Counted from the stretch's first letter, positions 54,207 through 64,000 are shown. The stretch is DNA of 64,000 nt from Litorilituus sediminis (GCF_004295665.1 NZ_CP034759.1:2418001-2482000), one strand, 5' to 3'. The notes: generated by a model not told the origin, from the sequence alone. Numbers and translations: made by a program.

Positions 54207-55036
54207 TATACCGATAGCTGACCATCAAAAACGTGTGCTGCTGGCCCTGACATTTTCACAGGGTGACCCGGTCCTTTCCAAAAAATACGTAACTTACCGC
54301 CCGGTAACTCTACGGTAACTTGTTTCGCTAGCTTCTTCTGCATTTGGCCAATAACCACAGCGGCACAAGCACCACTGCCACAAGCTAGCGTTTCTGCTGC
54401 GCCACGTTCATACACTCTTAATTTCACTTGATTAGGCGCAACCACTTCCATAAAGCCAACATTTGCTTGCTTTGGAAAGCGCTCATGCTCAGATAACTCT
54501 TTACCTAAGCCAGCAACATCGGTGTTTTCAACATCATCTACGGTCACTACGCAATGCGGGTTACCTAAAGACACGACACCACATAACACAGTTTCAGATT
54601 CAGCACGTAATATATAGGTACCTTCTTGCTTTTGTGCGGTAAAAGGAATTTTTGCTGGTTCAAACTGTGGCACCGGCATAGACACGGAAATATTGCCATC
54701 ACGCTCAACAAATAGTGTCATTTTACCTGTGCTAGTTGAAACCTTAATTTTACTTTTGTTACATAAACCTTTCATGCGTACAAAGCGTGCAAAACAACGC
54801 GCACCATTACCACATTGCCCTACCTCGCTGCCGTCGGCATTGAATATACGATAATGAAAATCTAAATCGGGGTCATAAGGCGGTTCAACTACCAGTAGCT
54901 GATCAAAGCCAACACCAAAATTTCTATCGGCAAGTTTGGCAATTTGCTCATTAGATAAATATACATTTTGAGTAACATTATCTAAGACGAGAAAATCGTT
55001 ACCTAAACCATGCATTTTTGAAAAATTTACTAACAT
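54206..55036 (-). CDS. dapF: Diaminopimelate epimerase
   Basis: Converts LL- to meso-diaminopimelate for lysine and peptidoglycan. 276 residues. The N-terminus [19 protein letters not shown] is typical. Two catalytic cysteines are visible in [13 protein letters not shown] (about 73) and ACGSGACAA (about 218). It is followed by DUF484 with overlap and preceded by the LptM lipoprotein at 13 bp. Confidence 0.97.
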   Translation of the reverse strand: MLVNFSKMHGLGNDFLVLDNVTQNVYLSNEQIAKLADRNFGVGFDQLLVVEPPYDPDLDFHYRIFNADGSEVGQCGNGARCFARFVRMKGLCNKSKIKVSTSTGKMTLFVERDGNISVSMPVPQFEPAKIPFTAQKQEGTYILRAESETVLCGVVSLGNPHCVVTVDDVENTDVAGLGKELSEHERFPKQANVGFMEVVAPNQVKLRVYERGAAETLACGSGACAAVVIGQMQKKLAKQVTVELPGGKLRIFWKGPGHPVKMSGPAAHVFDGQLSV

Positions 55037-55049
55037 TTAATTGCGCTTC

Positions 55050-55262
55050 TTATGGTTTACTGACGCTGTCAGCCTGATTAGCTTTATCATCGTTAGCAGG
55101 CTCAGACTCTTGCACCGGCTCTGCAGCTGGCTCAGGCGTTTGGTATAAAGGCCCTTTCGCACCACAAGCCGATATGCAAAGGCTAGCTACTAAACAAAGT
55201 AAAACTACCGGAAAAGAAAAAAACTGTGCTGTTGATTTTTGCATGATTCGTGTTTTTGCCAT
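55050..55262 (-). CDS. lptM: LPS translocon maturation lipoprotein LptM (YifL)
   Basis: 70 residues. Lipobox CISACG with the lipidated Cys at about 33, followed by AKGPLYQTPE, the hallmark of LptM. The C-terminal tail is acidic and unstructured. LptM assists LptD assembly in E. coli. It precedes dapF, as in E. coli. The start could be 55262 or six codons later at 55244; no clear RBS decides it. Confidence 0.9.
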   Translation of the reverse strand: MAKTRIMQKSTAQFFSFPVVLLCLVASLCISACGAKGPLYQTPEPAAEPVQESEPANDDKANQADSVSKP

Positions 55263-55420
55263 GAAAGTCGTTTAAATCAAGCTTTTTAGCTTAACTTAAA
55301 CGCTTAGAGTCTATATTTATTTTGCTGTATTGCTATTATACTCACATCTAGCTAAGCAAGTGAATCAACTTGCAAGATATTATCTGCTCACAACTTTTGA
55401 GCATGCCTAGAGGAAGACAA

Positions 55421-55741
55421 ATGAACGATAGCCAATATAACTTGATCGCAGATGAACTACTACTTGCTGTAGAAGAGGCGATTGAAGACTGTGGTGTCGA
55501 TATAGATTACGAAGGCGTAGGTGGCTTATTAACACTTACCTTTAAAAATGCCAGCAAAATAATTATCAATAAACAAGCACCACTACATGAAGTATGGGTA
55601 GCAACTAAATTCAACGGTCATCATTTCATCTATGAAAATGACTGCTGGAAAGATAAACGTGCTGGTGATGAATTTTGGCAGTTTTTATCGCAAGCCGTCA
55701 GTACACAAGCTGAAGCTGAGATAACACTAAGTGCCGAGTAA
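55421..55741 (+). CDS. cyaY: CyaY frataxin-like iron protein
   Basis: Bacterial frataxin that regulates Fe-S cluster assembly. 106 residues from the ATG at 55421, which has AGGAAG upstream and gives MNDSQYNLIADELL; a longer reading adds 17 residues. The acidic first helix (EEAIEDCGVDIDYE) and the block LTLTFKNASKIIINKQAPLHEVWVA match the family. It is divergent from lptM and heads the haem gene cluster. Confidence 0.95.
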   Translation: MNDSQYNLIADELLLAVEEAIEDCGVDIDYEGVGGLLTLTFKNASKIIINKQAPLHEVWVATKFNGHHFIYENDCWKDKRAGDEFWQFLSQAVSTQAEAEITLSAE

Positions 55742-55767
55742 CCTTTTTAAGAAAACTGGATCCGTAA

Positions 55768-56715
55768 ATGACTAACAAAACCGTACGCATTGCAACGCGC
55801 AAAAGTGCTTTAGCCTTATGGCAAGCTGAATATGTTAAAGCACAACTTGAACATTTTCATGATGACATCACGGTAGAACTTGTACCTATGACTACTAAGG
55901 GTGATGTCATTCTCGATACACCATTAGCTAAAGTTGGCGGTAAAGGTTTATTCGTTAAAGAGCTAGAAGTAGCCATGTTAGAAAATCGCGCTGATATTGC
56001 TGTGCATTCAATGAAAGATGTACCTGTAGATTTTCCTGAAGGTTTAGGTTTAGAAGTAATTTGTCCACGTGAAGACCCACGTGATGCCTTTGTTTCTAAT
56101 ACCTACAAAGCACTAGCAGATTTACCTGAAGGCGCCATTGTTGGTACCTCAAGTTTACGCCGTCAGTGTCAATTAAAAGCAAAGCGTCCTGATCTTGATA
56201 TTCGTGATTTACGCGGTAACGTTAATACCCGTTTAAGAAAATTAGACGATGGCGAATACGATGCCATCATCTTAGCGTCTGCGGGTTTAATTCGCTTAGA
56301 AATGAGCGAGCGCATCGCACAATTCATTGAGCCAGAAGAAATGCTACCTGCAAATGGTCAAGGCGCTGTTGGTATTGAATGTCGTACAGACGATGACAAC
56401 ATCAAATCATTATTAGCACCACTTGAATGTGCCACAACACGTGCTCGCGTATTAGCTGAGCGTGCTATGAACAAAGCCCTTGAAGGTGGTTGTCAGGTAC
56501 CTATTGGTAGCTATGCCATCATTAACGAAGACAACAGCCAAGTATACTTACGCGGCTTAGTTGGCGCAGTAGATGGCAGCGAGTTAATCGAAAGTGAAAT
56601 TACCGGCCCTATCGCCGAAGGTGAAGCGTTAGGTAACCAATTAGCGCAAGAACTACTAAGCCGAGGTGCTGATAAAATCTTAGCGCAAGTTTATAGCGAC
56701 TCAAACAACGATTAA
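55768..56715 (+). CDS. hemC: Porphobilinogen deaminase
   Basis: Makes hydroxymethylbilane from four porphobilinogens. 315 residues. [19 protein letters not shown] at the start, [15 protein letters not shown] near 130, [13 protein letters not shown] and the dipyrromethane-attachment Cys in EGGCQVPIG (about 242) are all present. hemD follows with its start overlapping the stop. Confidence 0.98.
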   Translation: MTNKTVRIATRKSALALWQAEYVKAQLEHFHDDITVELVPMTTKGDVILDTPLAKVGGKGLFVKELEVAMLENRADIAVHSMKDVPVDFPEGLGLEVICPREDPRDAFVSNTYKALADLPEGAIVGTSSLRRQCQLKAKRPDLDIRDLRGNVNTRLRKLDDGEYDAIILASAGLIRLEMSERIAQFIEPEEMLPANGQGAVGIECRTDDDNIKSLLAPLECATTRARVLAERAMNKALEGGCQVPIGSYAIINEDNSQVYLRGLVGAVDGSELIESEITGPIAEGEALGNQLAQELLSRGADKILAQVYSDSNND

Positions 56716-57491
56716 TGAATACCCCACCTTGTCGTCAGCAAACACTGAATGTACTAATCACTAGGCCTGAGCATAAATCTCAGGCCTTAGTCGAACTTCT
56801 GGCAACGCAAAACATTCACGCTATCGGCCAACCTTTATTTGACTACCAAGCATATACCGACCAACAAACAATAGAAGCGGCTGTTGAACATGCCGATATC
56901 CTTATTTTTGTCAGCGTGCCTGCAGTAGCATTTGCCAATAAACAATATTCTTTAGCGCAGCAAAATGATAAAACGATATTAGCGGTTGGTAATGCCACTA
57001 AAAACGCCTTGCATAACTTAGGCTTAAGCCATGCTAGCTCACCAACACTGGAAAATAGCGAAGGCTTATTGGCTCTTGAAACATTAGCCGATGTTAAAGG
57101 CAAAAATATTGTTATCTTTCGCGGTGATGGTGGCAGAGAGTTAATCGCCGACACCCTTAAAGCACGCGGTGCTAACCTTAGCTATATCGAAAGTTATCAG
57201 CGTGTATGGCGAACATTTGCAAAAAATATTGCCCAGCAATGGCAACAACAACAAATAAACTGTATTGTCGTTACCAGTAACGCTATATTAAACAAACTAG
57301 TAGCGCTAATTAATGTCAATAAAACCAGTGGTGAGTCACAGCAAAACGAACAATACTGGTTAACCGATTGCATTTGGCTGGTCGCCAGTGAGCGTATTGC
57401 TGATAATGCAAAAAAACTCGGCTTAACTAAAGTTATCAATATGCAAGGTGCAAGCGATACGCTAATTTGTCAGCAACTGCGACAGCTATAA
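56715..57491 (+). CDS. hemD: Uroporphyrinogen-III synthase
   Basis: Cyclises hydroxymethylbilane to uroporphyrinogen III. 258 residues. VLITRPEHKSQALVELL opens the first domain, IFRGDGGRELIADTLKARGA lies in the hinge region and YQR follows; the family is poorly conserved, so context weighs heavily. It overlaps hemC by one base and is followed by hemX. Confidence 0.93.
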   Translation: MNTPPCRQQTLNVLITRPEHKSQALVELLATQNIHAIGQPLFDYQAYTDQQTIEAAVEHADILIFVSVPAVAFANKQYSLAQQNDKTILAVGNATKNALHNLGLSHASSPTLENSEGLLALETLADVKGKNIVIFRGDGGRELIADTLKARGANLSYIESYQRVWRTFAKNIAQQWQQQQINCIVVTSNAILNKLVALINVNKTSGESQQNEQYWLTDCIWLVASERIADNAKKLGLTKVINMQGASDTLICQQLRQL

Positions 57492-57518
57492 TACTTGCTA
57501 TAGTAATGGAACAACGCA

Positions 57519-58856
57519 ATGTCAAAAAATACTATGTCTGATAAATCTTCCCCAGAAAAAGCTTCATCTTCAAAAAATAAGCAGGAAACCTCTGCTACTG
57601 CTGCTAAAGCCAACGATAGCAAAGATAGCACGCAAGAAACAAGCAAAGCCAAGCAGAGCGAGAAAGCTGACAATAACAACAGCACCGCCGATAAAAAGGC
57701 ATCGAGCACTGTGACAACAAAACAAGCTCGCAATAACAAATCGGCAACCTCAGCAGCATCAGCAGCAAAACCTAGCAATAAGTTAGCAATTACCGCCATA
57801 GCGATTGCCTGTATCAGTGTGCTAGCTAGTGGTTTTCATTACCTTGAACAACAAAAGCAAAATGCCGCATTAATTGATAATATTAAGCAACAAAATAACG
57901 CCGCTATCGAAAAAAGTCGCGCACAAACCAAACAGCAACTTATTACTGAGTTTAAACAAGAATTACGTCAGCAACAGCAAGCTTTTGCTGCTGAACTCCA
58001 GCAAGTAAGCCAGCAAATAAATAGCGCCAGTGAAGATAAAATTGCTCAACTTAGCCAGCAAGTCGCGCAATTAGAAACACGCATAACTCAGCGCCAACCA
58101 AGTGATTGGTTAGTACATGAAGCTGAATATCTCATCAGAGTTGCCGCGCGTACCATGTGGCAGGAAAAAGACACCAAAGCTGCCATTGGCTTATTAAAAG
58201 ATGCTGATAGTCGCTTGGCAGAATTGTCTGAGCCTAAATATTTACCCGTTAGAGCGACTATTCATGAAGACATCAAAGCACTTGAGCTAATGCCAACACT
58301 GCAAAGCCAAGAAGCAGTTTTATCGTTAATGGCGCTAGACAAACAAATTAGTACTTTGCCATTGATTGGCGATGACTTAGGAAACTTGTCTACGAATGTA
58401 AAAGAGTTAGAACTAAGCAGCGATATAAGTGATTGGAAGTCTAATTTAAGTAAATCATGGCAAAACTTTCTTGATGATTTTATAAGGATTAGACCTAGAG
58501 AAGGCAGCGTAGAACCTCTAATATCACCTAAACAACAGCAAAACCTTAAACATAACCTCAGTTTGAAAGTACAACTAGCGATATGGGCTGTTAGAGAAGG
58601 TAATACCGAAGTTTATCAGCAAGCCTTATCTGATGTTCAAAAGTGGACTAGCGATTATTTTGATATGCAATCACCTCGTAATACCGAGTTTTATCAAAGT
58701 ATTGAAAAGTTAAAAACGTACTTAATTAATTATAACTATCCAAGTGACTTACCATCTTTAACCGCTATAAAATCTCTTATCCAGGAAAGTAGTGAGGCAC
58801 CTATAGACGCTACTGAGCCGTCAGAAGATGTTGGAGTGACAGAGGGACAATTATGA
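57519..58856 (+). CDS. hemX: HemX membrane protein
   Basis: 445 residues. A long polar, Lys/Ser/Ala-rich cytoplasmic tail (1-88) leads to one membrane helix (about 89-107), a coiled coil and a conserved region with DWLVHEAEYLIRVAARTMW (about 190-208). The name comes from a proposed methyltransferase role; no methyltransferase motif is visible, and its true role in haem synthesis is unclear. It overlaps hemY by 4 bases. Confidence 0.93.
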   Translation: MSKNTMSDKSSPEKASSSKNKQETSATAAKANDSKDSTQETSKAKQSEKADNNNSTADKKASSTVTTKQARNNKSATSAASAAKPSNKLAITAIAIACISVLASGFHYLEQQKQNAALIDNIKQQNNAAIEKSRAQTKQQLITEFKQELRQQQQAFAAELQQVSQQINSASEDKIAQLSQQVAQLETRITQRQPSDWLVHEAEYLIRVAARTMWQEKDTKAAIGLLKDADSRLAELSEPKYLPVRATIHEDIKALELMPTLQSQEAVLSLMALDKQISTLPLIGDDLGNLSTNVKELELSSDISDWKSNLSKSWQNFLDDFIRIRPREGSVEPLISPKQQQNLKHNLSLKVQLAIWAVREGNTEVYQQALSDVQKWTSDYFDMQSPRNTEFYQSIEKLKTYLINYNYPSDLPSLTAIKSLIQESSEAPIDATEPSEDVGVTEGQL

Positions 58857-60058
58857 TTCGTTTACTCATTATCATTCTAATTCTACTAGCCTCTTTAGCC
58901 ATTGGCCCACTATTATCGGAAGATAAAGGTTATATATTAATTTCTATTTGGGGTTACATTTACGAATTATCAGTGTATGCCGCTATATTTTGGTTCACTA
59001 CAGCATGTATTGCTATTTTAATGCTGCGTGCGCTAATCAAAACAGGCTTCAAGTTCAGCTTTTCAGCCTGGAACACCATAGCGTTTGCCAGCAGACGTCG
59101 TGGTATTGCCAATTTCAATCGCGCCTTAGCGGCGTATATGTTAGAAGATTATGACAAAGCCGAGCAGTTATTTGCCAAAAGCGCTATTCCATCAAAGCGT
59201 AAACAAAGTGCTTATTTAATGGCAGCCTCAGCCTCTGCCAAGCTTAACTTAAAAGATAACACCAATCATTATCTGAGCTTACTTGAAAAAGAAACCACTA
59301 AAGTCAAAGGCTTAGATTTAGAAAGTGTGATCATTAAAGTGAAGCTGTTAATGAATCAAAAAGAAGAGCAAGCCTACCAGCAAGCCAGAGTTTTGATCGA
59401 CGATCACCATAAACAAATTGGTCATGACAACCGCTTACTCGCTTTAGAAATAGAGCTGTGTATTATTGAAGAGCGTTTTCAAACCGCTATCGAAAACATT
59501 GCCTTTGCCCGCAAAGATAAAACTATCAGTGATGAAAAAATTCAACACTGGGAAAGTCAGGCTTTCTATGGCGTATTTGCCGATATAGCACAAAATAAAG
59601 CGCCACAAGAGCTAGAAGCCTACTGGCAAAGCCTCGCACGTAAAATTAAGCACAGAGAAAAGGTAAGACTAGCCTACATTCAAGTTTTAGCGCAGCACAA
59701 TATCCTAGCGCCATTATCAGCGCTCTTGATACCCATATTGAAAAAGTCACCTAGCACTGAATTTTTACAAAGTATTCGCTCATTACCGATTAAACAAGCA
59801 GATGAGCTGATTGCTTTGGTACAAAAGCAATTGCATAACAATATGCATAGCGCTAAATGGTTAAGCTGTCTTGGTCACTTAGCTGTTAATTCCGAGCAAT
59901 GGTCAATGGCAGAAAGAGCGTTTGGCAGCTTGCTTAAACTAGACGGCAAGCAGTATGACAAAATTGATTTACAGGCCCTAGCCATTGCACTAGCAAATGA
60001 TGGCATGCATAAGGAAGCCAATGATATTTGGCAGAGAATTAGCAAAGAATACCAATAG
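58853..60058 (+). CDS. hemY: HemY membrane protein with TPR repeats
   Basis: 401 residues. Two membrane helices (about 2-21 and 40-61) are followed by RRRGIANFNRALAAYMLEDYDKAEQLFAKSA, the start of tetratricopeptide repeats. It is the proteobacterial HemY-N family, not the protoporphyrinogen oxidase of Gram-positives. Last gene of hemCDXY; E. coli HemX and HemY are proposed to help the haem pathway enzymes. Confidence 0.94.
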   Translation: MIRLLIIILILLASLAIGPLLSEDKGYILISIWGYIYELSVYAAIFWFTTACIAILMLRALIKTGFKFSFSAWNTIAFASRRRGIANFNRALAAYMLEDYDKAEQLFAKSAIPSKRKQSAYLMAASASAKLNLKDNTNHYLSLLEKETTKVKGLDLESVIIKVKLLMNQKEEQAYQQARVLIDDHHKQIGHDNRLLALEIELCIIEERFQTAIENIAFARKDKTISDEKIQHWESQAFYGVFADIAQNKAPQELEAYWQSLARKIKHREKVRLAYIQVLAQHNILAPLSALLIPILKKSPSTEFLQSIRSLPIKQADELIALVQKQLHNNMHSAKWLSCLGHLAVNSEQWSMAERAFGSLLKLDGKQYDKIDLQALAIALANDGMHKEANDIWQRISKEYQ

Positions 60059-60160
60059 TTCGCTGACCGAAAGAATTATTTACAACTAACAGATTTACAT
60101 CTTATTAACATAGAAGATAATATACAATAATACCTTATTTATTATCTTTGGAGAGTAAGC

Positions 60161-63049
60161 GTGAAATATTGGCATATTTCCCTGTTAGTTGTTTTGTTGT
60201 CAGCCTGTCAGCAAAACGCAAAGACCCCAGCCGAGCTACAGTTAACATCTAAGCAGTCCACCGCACCGGCAGTGCAATTAAGTATCATTAAAAGCACTAA
60301 AGATAACAGACAATATCAATCACTCAAGCTAGATAATGAATTAGAAGTATTATTAGTTTCCGATCCTAGTATTGAAAAATCAGCTGCAGCACTTAGCGTT
60401 GCTGCGGGTTCACTACAAGAGCCTGAAAACTTTGGTGGTCTTGCTCATTACTTAGAGCACATGTTATTTCTAGGTACTAAAACTTACCCAGACGTAAATG
60501 AATACAACGAATTTATTGCCCACAATGGCGGCACTGAAAACGCATATACTGAATTAGATCATACTAATTATATGGTCTCGGTAAATAATGAAGCTTATGA
60601 CGAAGCTTTAGCACGCTTTAGCCGCTTCTTTTATGAAGCCTTGTTGGATGAACAATATGCCGATAAAGAGCGCAATGCCGTGCATTCTGAGTGGACACAA
60701 AAAGGTCCAAATGACTGGGTTATTATGGGACAACTTGATGGTTACACCTTACACCCAGATCACCCTATATCACAATTTAACTGGGGCAATCTCGAATCTT
60801 TAGCAGATAAAGGTGATGATAAATTACAAGCGCAATTAGTAAGCTTCTACAATAAATACTATTCATCAAACTTGATGAAAGCGGCAATGATCAGCAACCT
60901 ACCTCTTGCAGAGATGGCAGAGCTCGCCAAGAAGCATTTTGGCAAAATAACCAATAAACATACCGCTCAGCCGCAAATTGCTCAAGTCGTTGCCGAACCA
61001 GAGCAACTACAACAAATAATTCATTATCAGCCACAAACTGACATGAAGCAGCTGCAAGTTAAGTTTATTATTGACGATAACAGTGATGCTTTTGCGGTAA
61101 AACCCAATGTTTATCTAAAATACTTACTTGGCAGCGAAATGCCAGGTACTCTCGCATCAACACTACGCGAAATGGGCTTATCAGAAAACCTATGGGCAAG
61201 TGCAAATCCAAGTGAGTATGGTAATGCCGGTAGCTTCACTATCTATATCGAGCTAACAGAAACTGGTTTAAAGCAACGAGACTTAATCGTTGGCACAGTA
61301 TTTAAATACCTAGATTTAATCAAGCAACAAGGCATAGACACTAAGTACTTTAAAGAAATTAAGCAATCGCTAAGCAATTCATTCCAATTTAAAGAAAAAA
61401 TTGATGATTACTCTTATGCGATGCAAATTGCTGCGGACTTGCAAAAATTACCTGCAAATTATGTATTAAGTAGTGATTATGAATATCAACGCTTTAATAG
61501 TCAGGCGATTAAAGATGTGCTGGCGCAACTTACCCTAGACAATGCGCGCATCTTTTACATTGATAAAGATCAGCCTACCGACACAGGTATGGACTTTTTT
61601 GTTGGCAAATATTCAACATCTAAAATCACAGCACAGTTAAATCAGCAATGGCAAAAAGCCAGTGAAGATGTTGCTCTTTCGTTACCAACACCAAATACCT
61701 TAATGCCAGAGAATTTTGCGCTGGTAAAAGCTGAATTTACTGACAAGCCAAAAACTTTAGTTAGTGAACCTGGCTTACACGTCTACCTTGGTCACTCTAA
61801 GTATTTTAATCAGCCTAAAGGTAGTTTTGCTGCTAGTTTTAATACTGGCTTAGAAAAGCAGTCGCCACGTAATACTGTGTTATCTGCTCTGTTATCACGC
61901 GGCTTAAATCTATCATTAACCACGCTACAATCCGAGGCATCTGCCGCCGGTATGCGCTTACGATTTGGCAGTTTTAATGGCTTATTTTTAACTGCTACAG
62001 GCTTTACTGACAAACAAGCCAAGCTTTTAGAGGCTGGCTATCAACAAGTACTTAATTATTCTGTCACGCAAGATCAGTTAGCTAATCTTAAAGCGGCCTT
62101 TATCTCTGATATTGAAAGTAAAAAGAAACACATGTTGCTAAATCAACTGTTCCCTACCTTTAATAATATCGTTAATTTAGATGAATACTCTGATGAATCT
62201 TTATTAGCTGAAGTGGCAGCTATTACCCCTAATGACATCATCAGCTTTAGAGATAAAATGCTTAAGCATGCCACCTTGAATGTTTTCGCTTTTGGTAATT
62301 ACACTAGCGAAGATGTGGTTAAAACGGCGAAATCTTTACAACAGCTATTACCAAAAAATCGTAAATTATCTGATATTTACTTAAGCAAAACATTAAAACC
62401 TGCTGCGGGTACAGTGTATAACTGGCAAAGTAACAGTGATATGACAGATATTGCTTTCGGTGACTTCTATTTAGCACCTTATGATATTAAGCAGCACGCC
62501 TCAGCTAGAGTATTACAAAAAGTACTACGCCCAGCACTGTTTAATCAAATTCGTACCGAGGAGCAATTAGCCTACGCGGTAGGTTTCTTTAATCAAGCAT
62601 TAACAGAACAATTACTGCTTGGTTTTTATATTCAATCGCCTGCGAAAGGCCCTGCGGCTGTTGCTGATAGAATTGAACACTTTAAAGCGGGCTTTACCAA
62701 GCAACTGGCTGAGCTTAGTGAAGAAGAGTTTAACACTATCCGTAACAGTGATGTTATTTCGCTCACCCAGCCACCAAAAAACCTTAGTGAAGAAGAAAGC
62801 GTTTTTAAAAATGACTGGCGTAAAAACAACCTAAACTTTGATAGCCATAGCAAATTAGTTCAGGCAGTTAAAGCCGTTACGCGTGAAGATATCATCAAGC
62901 TTTACCATGAGTTGCTAGCGCAGGAACACTTTGGTCGTGTTATGGTGCAAATGCGCGGAACTAACTTTAAAGATCAAGCCTTTGTTGAGCACAAAGATGC
63001 TAAGCAGATCACCGATGTGAATGACTTTCATCAAGCACAGCTAAAATAG
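60161..63049 (+). CDS. M16 (pitrilysin/insulinase) metalloprotease, lipoprotein
   Basis: 962 residues, the length of E. coli protease III. A GTG start has GGAGAG upstream. The signal ends LLSACQ, so it is probably a lipoprotein, unlike protease III, which has a cleaved signal. The inverted zinc motif HYLEH is at 96-100 (His96, His100, Glu99 as base), and ERNAVHSE supplies the third ligand. The C-terminal half is the inactive repeat domain. It should degrade small peptides in the periplasm. Confidence 0.94.
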   Translation: MKYWHISLLVVLLSACQQNAKTPAELQLTSKQSTAPAVQLSIIKSTKDNRQYQSLKLDNELEVLLVSDPSIEKSAAALSVAAGSLQEPENFGGLAHYLEHMLFLGTKTYPDVNEYNEFIAHNGGTENAYTELDHTNYMVSVNNEAYDEALARFSRFFYEALLDEQYADKERNAVHSEWTQKGPNDWVIMGQLDGYTLHPDHPISQFNWGNLESLADKGDDKLQAQLVSFYNKYYSSNLMKAAMISNLPLAEMAELAKKHFGKITNKHTAQPQIAQVVAEPEQLQQIIHYQPQTDMKQLQVKFIIDDNSDAFAVKPNVYLKYLLGSEMPGTLASTLREMGLSENLWASANPSEYGNAGSFTIYIELTETGLKQRDLIVGTVFKYLDLIKQQGIDTKYFKEIKQSLSNSFQFKEKIDDYSYAMQIAADLQKLPANYVLSSDYEYQRFNSQAIKDVLAQLTLDNARIFYIDKDQPTDTGMDFFVGKYSTSKITAQLNQQWQKASEDVALSLPTPNTLMPENFALVKAEFTDKPKTLVSEPGLHVYLGHSKYFNQPKGSFAASFNTGLEKQSPRNTVLSALLSRGLNLSLTTLQSEASAAGMRLRFGSFNGLFLTATGFTDKQAKLLEAGYQQVLNYSVTQDQLANLKAAFISDIESKKKHMLLNQLFPTFNNIVNLDEYSDESLLAEVAAITPNDIISFRDKMLKHATLNVFAFGNYTSEDVVKTAKSLQQLLPKNRKLSDIYLSKTLKPAAGTVYNWQSNSDMTDIAFGDFYLAPYDIKQHASARVLQKVLRPALFNQIRTEEQLAYAVGFFNQALTEQLLLGFYIQSPAKGPAAVADRIEHFKAGFTKQLAELSEEEFNTIRNSDVISLTQPPKNLSEEESVFKNDWRKNNLNFDSHSKLVQAVKAVTREDIIKLYHELLAQEHFGRVMVQMRGTNFKDQAFVEHKDAKQITDVNDFHQAQLK

Positions 63050-63069
63050 TTAAGGTACAATAACGTAGA

Positions 63070-63095
63070 AAGGCCAGTGTTACTGGCCTTTTTTA
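63070..63095 (+). terminator. Rho-independent terminator after the M16 protease gene
   Basis: AAGGCCAGT (63070-63078) pairs with ACTGGCCTT (63082-63090) and is followed by TTTTA. It lies inside the 5' extension of the next reading frame, which argues that the extension is not translated. Confidence 0.9.
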
Positions 63096-63121
63096 TGCGT
63101 ATCATAGTTAAAGGTTGGAAA

Positions 63122-63892
63122 ATGACAGACAAAGTTTATCTCATTACCGGCGCTGGTAGCGGTATTGGCGCAGCAATAAGTAAACGTTTAGCAGCAAAAG
63201 ACACTTTACTTATTTTACATACCAAACGAAATGACTCAGGCCTAGATGCTGTTGCCCAGCAGTGCCAAGCGCAAGGCGCTAAGGTGATTTGCCACTTGGG
63301 TGATTTAGCCAAAATAGAAACCATTAATAAACTTTGCCATGCTGTTAAAGCCAATAGCGAACATTTAACCGGCTTAGTCAGCAATGCAGGTTTCCCTGAT
63401 TGGCGCAATTTTGCTGAAATTGATAGCCAAGGAATAAATGATTCACTGCAAGTAATAGTGCAAGCGAGTTTTGCCCTAATACAAGCATGTACTCCGCTAT
63501 TATTAGCGAAAAGCCCATCAGCAACTAGTGCAGGCAAGGTAATAGCTGTTAGCTCTTTTCTCGCGCACAAGTACAAGGTGGGTACTAGCTATGTGCCGGC
63601 TTCATCAGCTGCTAAAGCAGCACTAGAAGCGCTAATTAAATCGTATGCTGCGCAATATGCGCCAAAGCACATCACAGCGAATATCATAGTGCCCGGTTAC
63701 ATAAGGAAGAATTCACCCGATCATAAACCATTAGCAGCAGAAGCTATGCAACGCATAGTCGATAGAATACCTGCTGGTCGCTTAGGACAACCTGATGAAG
63801 TAGCTGATTTATGCGAGTTTTTATTAAGCGATAAAGCCAATTATATTACAGGACAGTGCCTACATATTGATGGTGGCCTATTGTTAGGCTAA
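63122..63892 (+). CDS. Short-chain dehydrogenase/reductase family protein lacking the catalytic Tyr
   Basis: 256 residues from the ATG at 63122; a longer reading would run through the upstream terminator. GAGSGIG (10-16) is the NAD(P) loop. NAG is present in SNAGFPD. The usual YxxxK motif reads SSAAK: Lys165 is there, but the position four before it is Ser161, and the nearest Tyr is 157. GQCLHIDGGLLLG is a normal SDR end. It may be inactive, use a shifted Tyr, or serve as a binding protein. The substrate is unknown. Confidence 0.85.
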   Translation: MTDKVYLITGAGSGIGAAISKRLAAKDTLLILHTKRNDSGLDAVAQQCQAQGAKVICHLGDLAKIETINKLCHAVKANSEHLTGLVSNAGFPDWRNFAEIDSQGINDSLQVIVQASFALIQACTPLLLAKSPSATSAGKVIAVSSFLAHKYKVGTSYVPASSAAKAALEALIKSYAAQYAPKHITANIIVPGYIRKNSPDHKPLAAEAMQRIVDRIPAGRLGQPDEVADLCEFLLSDKANYITGQCLHIDGGLLLG

Positions 63893-63916
63893 TCACCTAT
63901 TTTAGAAACAAAAAAA

Positions 63917-63945
63917 CCGTTATCTACATCAGATAACGGCTTTTA
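63917..63945. terminator. Bidirectional terminator after the SDR gene
   Basis: A 9-bp stem (63917-63925 with 63931-63939) has CTTTTAT after it and a run of A before it, giving a T run on the minus strand. Confidence 0.85.
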
Positions 63946-64000
63946 TAGGTTTAACTATTTAATGGCTTTTAAATAAAGGCAAAAGCATCTGCGTACATAT

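Noticed and set aside
57470..57799. 109-codon open frame on the minus strand
   Set aside because: It is antisense to the low-complexity Lys/Ser/Ala tail of hemX; its Leu/Ala/Ser richness is a reflection of that.
63136..63576. 146-codon open frame on the minus strand
   Set aside because: It is antisense to the SDR gene and has no family features.
1..64000. tRNA, rRNA, CRISPR or insertion sequence
   Set aside because: I looked for cloverleaf patterns near island edges, regularly spaced repeats and transposase frames and saw none; a covariance search would be needed to be sure.

Overview
The window is an AT-rich chromosomal segment of a marine gammaproteobacterium, most likely of the Alteromonadales and probably Colwelliaceae (Colwellia or Thalassotalea type). 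This rests on gene content and order: rph-pyrE, yicC, recQ with a YigI-type thioesterase, uvrD-yigB-DUF484-dapF-lptM divergent from cyaY-hemC-hemD-hemX-hemY, plus DUF2982, DUF4785, a fatty acid cis/trans isomerase and many secreted hydrolases. No rRNA, tRNA, CRISPR array or insertion sequence was recognised.

Layout. 1-3.7 kb: yhhY-type acetyltransferase, small secreted protein, alpha/beta hydrolase, pyrE and rph. 3.9-7.9 kb: a four-gene redox cassette (thioredoxin-like protein, Tat-exported gluconate-dehydrogenase-type small subunit, GMC flavoprotein, DM13 lipoprotein) lying between rph and yicC, which are direct neighbours in E. coli. 8.8-15.9 kb: an accessory island with parDE, a TOTE-type primase-helicase, hipBA, a RhuM-family gene and an orphan small protein. 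16-25 kb: DUF4785 protein and lipase pair, YceH, a sirtuin with a reduced zinc site, a degenerate GGDEF protein, a GAF histidine kinase, and an OmpA protein coupled to a six-repeat Ig-like lipoprotein. 25-28.3 kb: anaerobic ribonucleotide reductase nrdG-nrdD behind an FNR-like box and two NrdR-like boxes, then a SufR-like Fe-S regulator transcribed toward it. 28.5-36.8 kb: FMN reductase and two VOC proteins, nitrilase, Cti, prolyl oligopeptidase and a 35-residue Cys-rich microprotein. 37-43.4 kb: a CadC-like membrane regulator, an esterase, the fossil of a GGDEF gene, recQ and a thioesterase. 43.7-47.8 kb: porin, PstS-like protein, chemoreceptor, DUF2982. 48-64 kb: rarD, a two-receiver diguanylate cyclase, uvrD-yigB-DUF484-dapF-lptM (xerC missing from its usual place), cyaY-hemCDXY, an M16 protease and an SDR protein lacking the catalytic Tyr.

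How it fits together. Housekeeping blocks (pyrimidine synthesis, repair helicases, lysine and peptidoglycan precursor, haem) alternate with accessory cassettes. The best candidates for undescribed biology are the GMC/DM13 redox cassette with an apparent RBS-sequestering repeat hairpin, the parDE-primase-helicase-hipBA-rhuM conflict island, and the Cys-rich microprotein with its own hairpins and FNR-like site. The nrd control region is the clearest regulatory find: an FNR-like box near -41.5 of a predicted promoter, with NrdR-like boxes about seven helical turns apart, one covering the -10.
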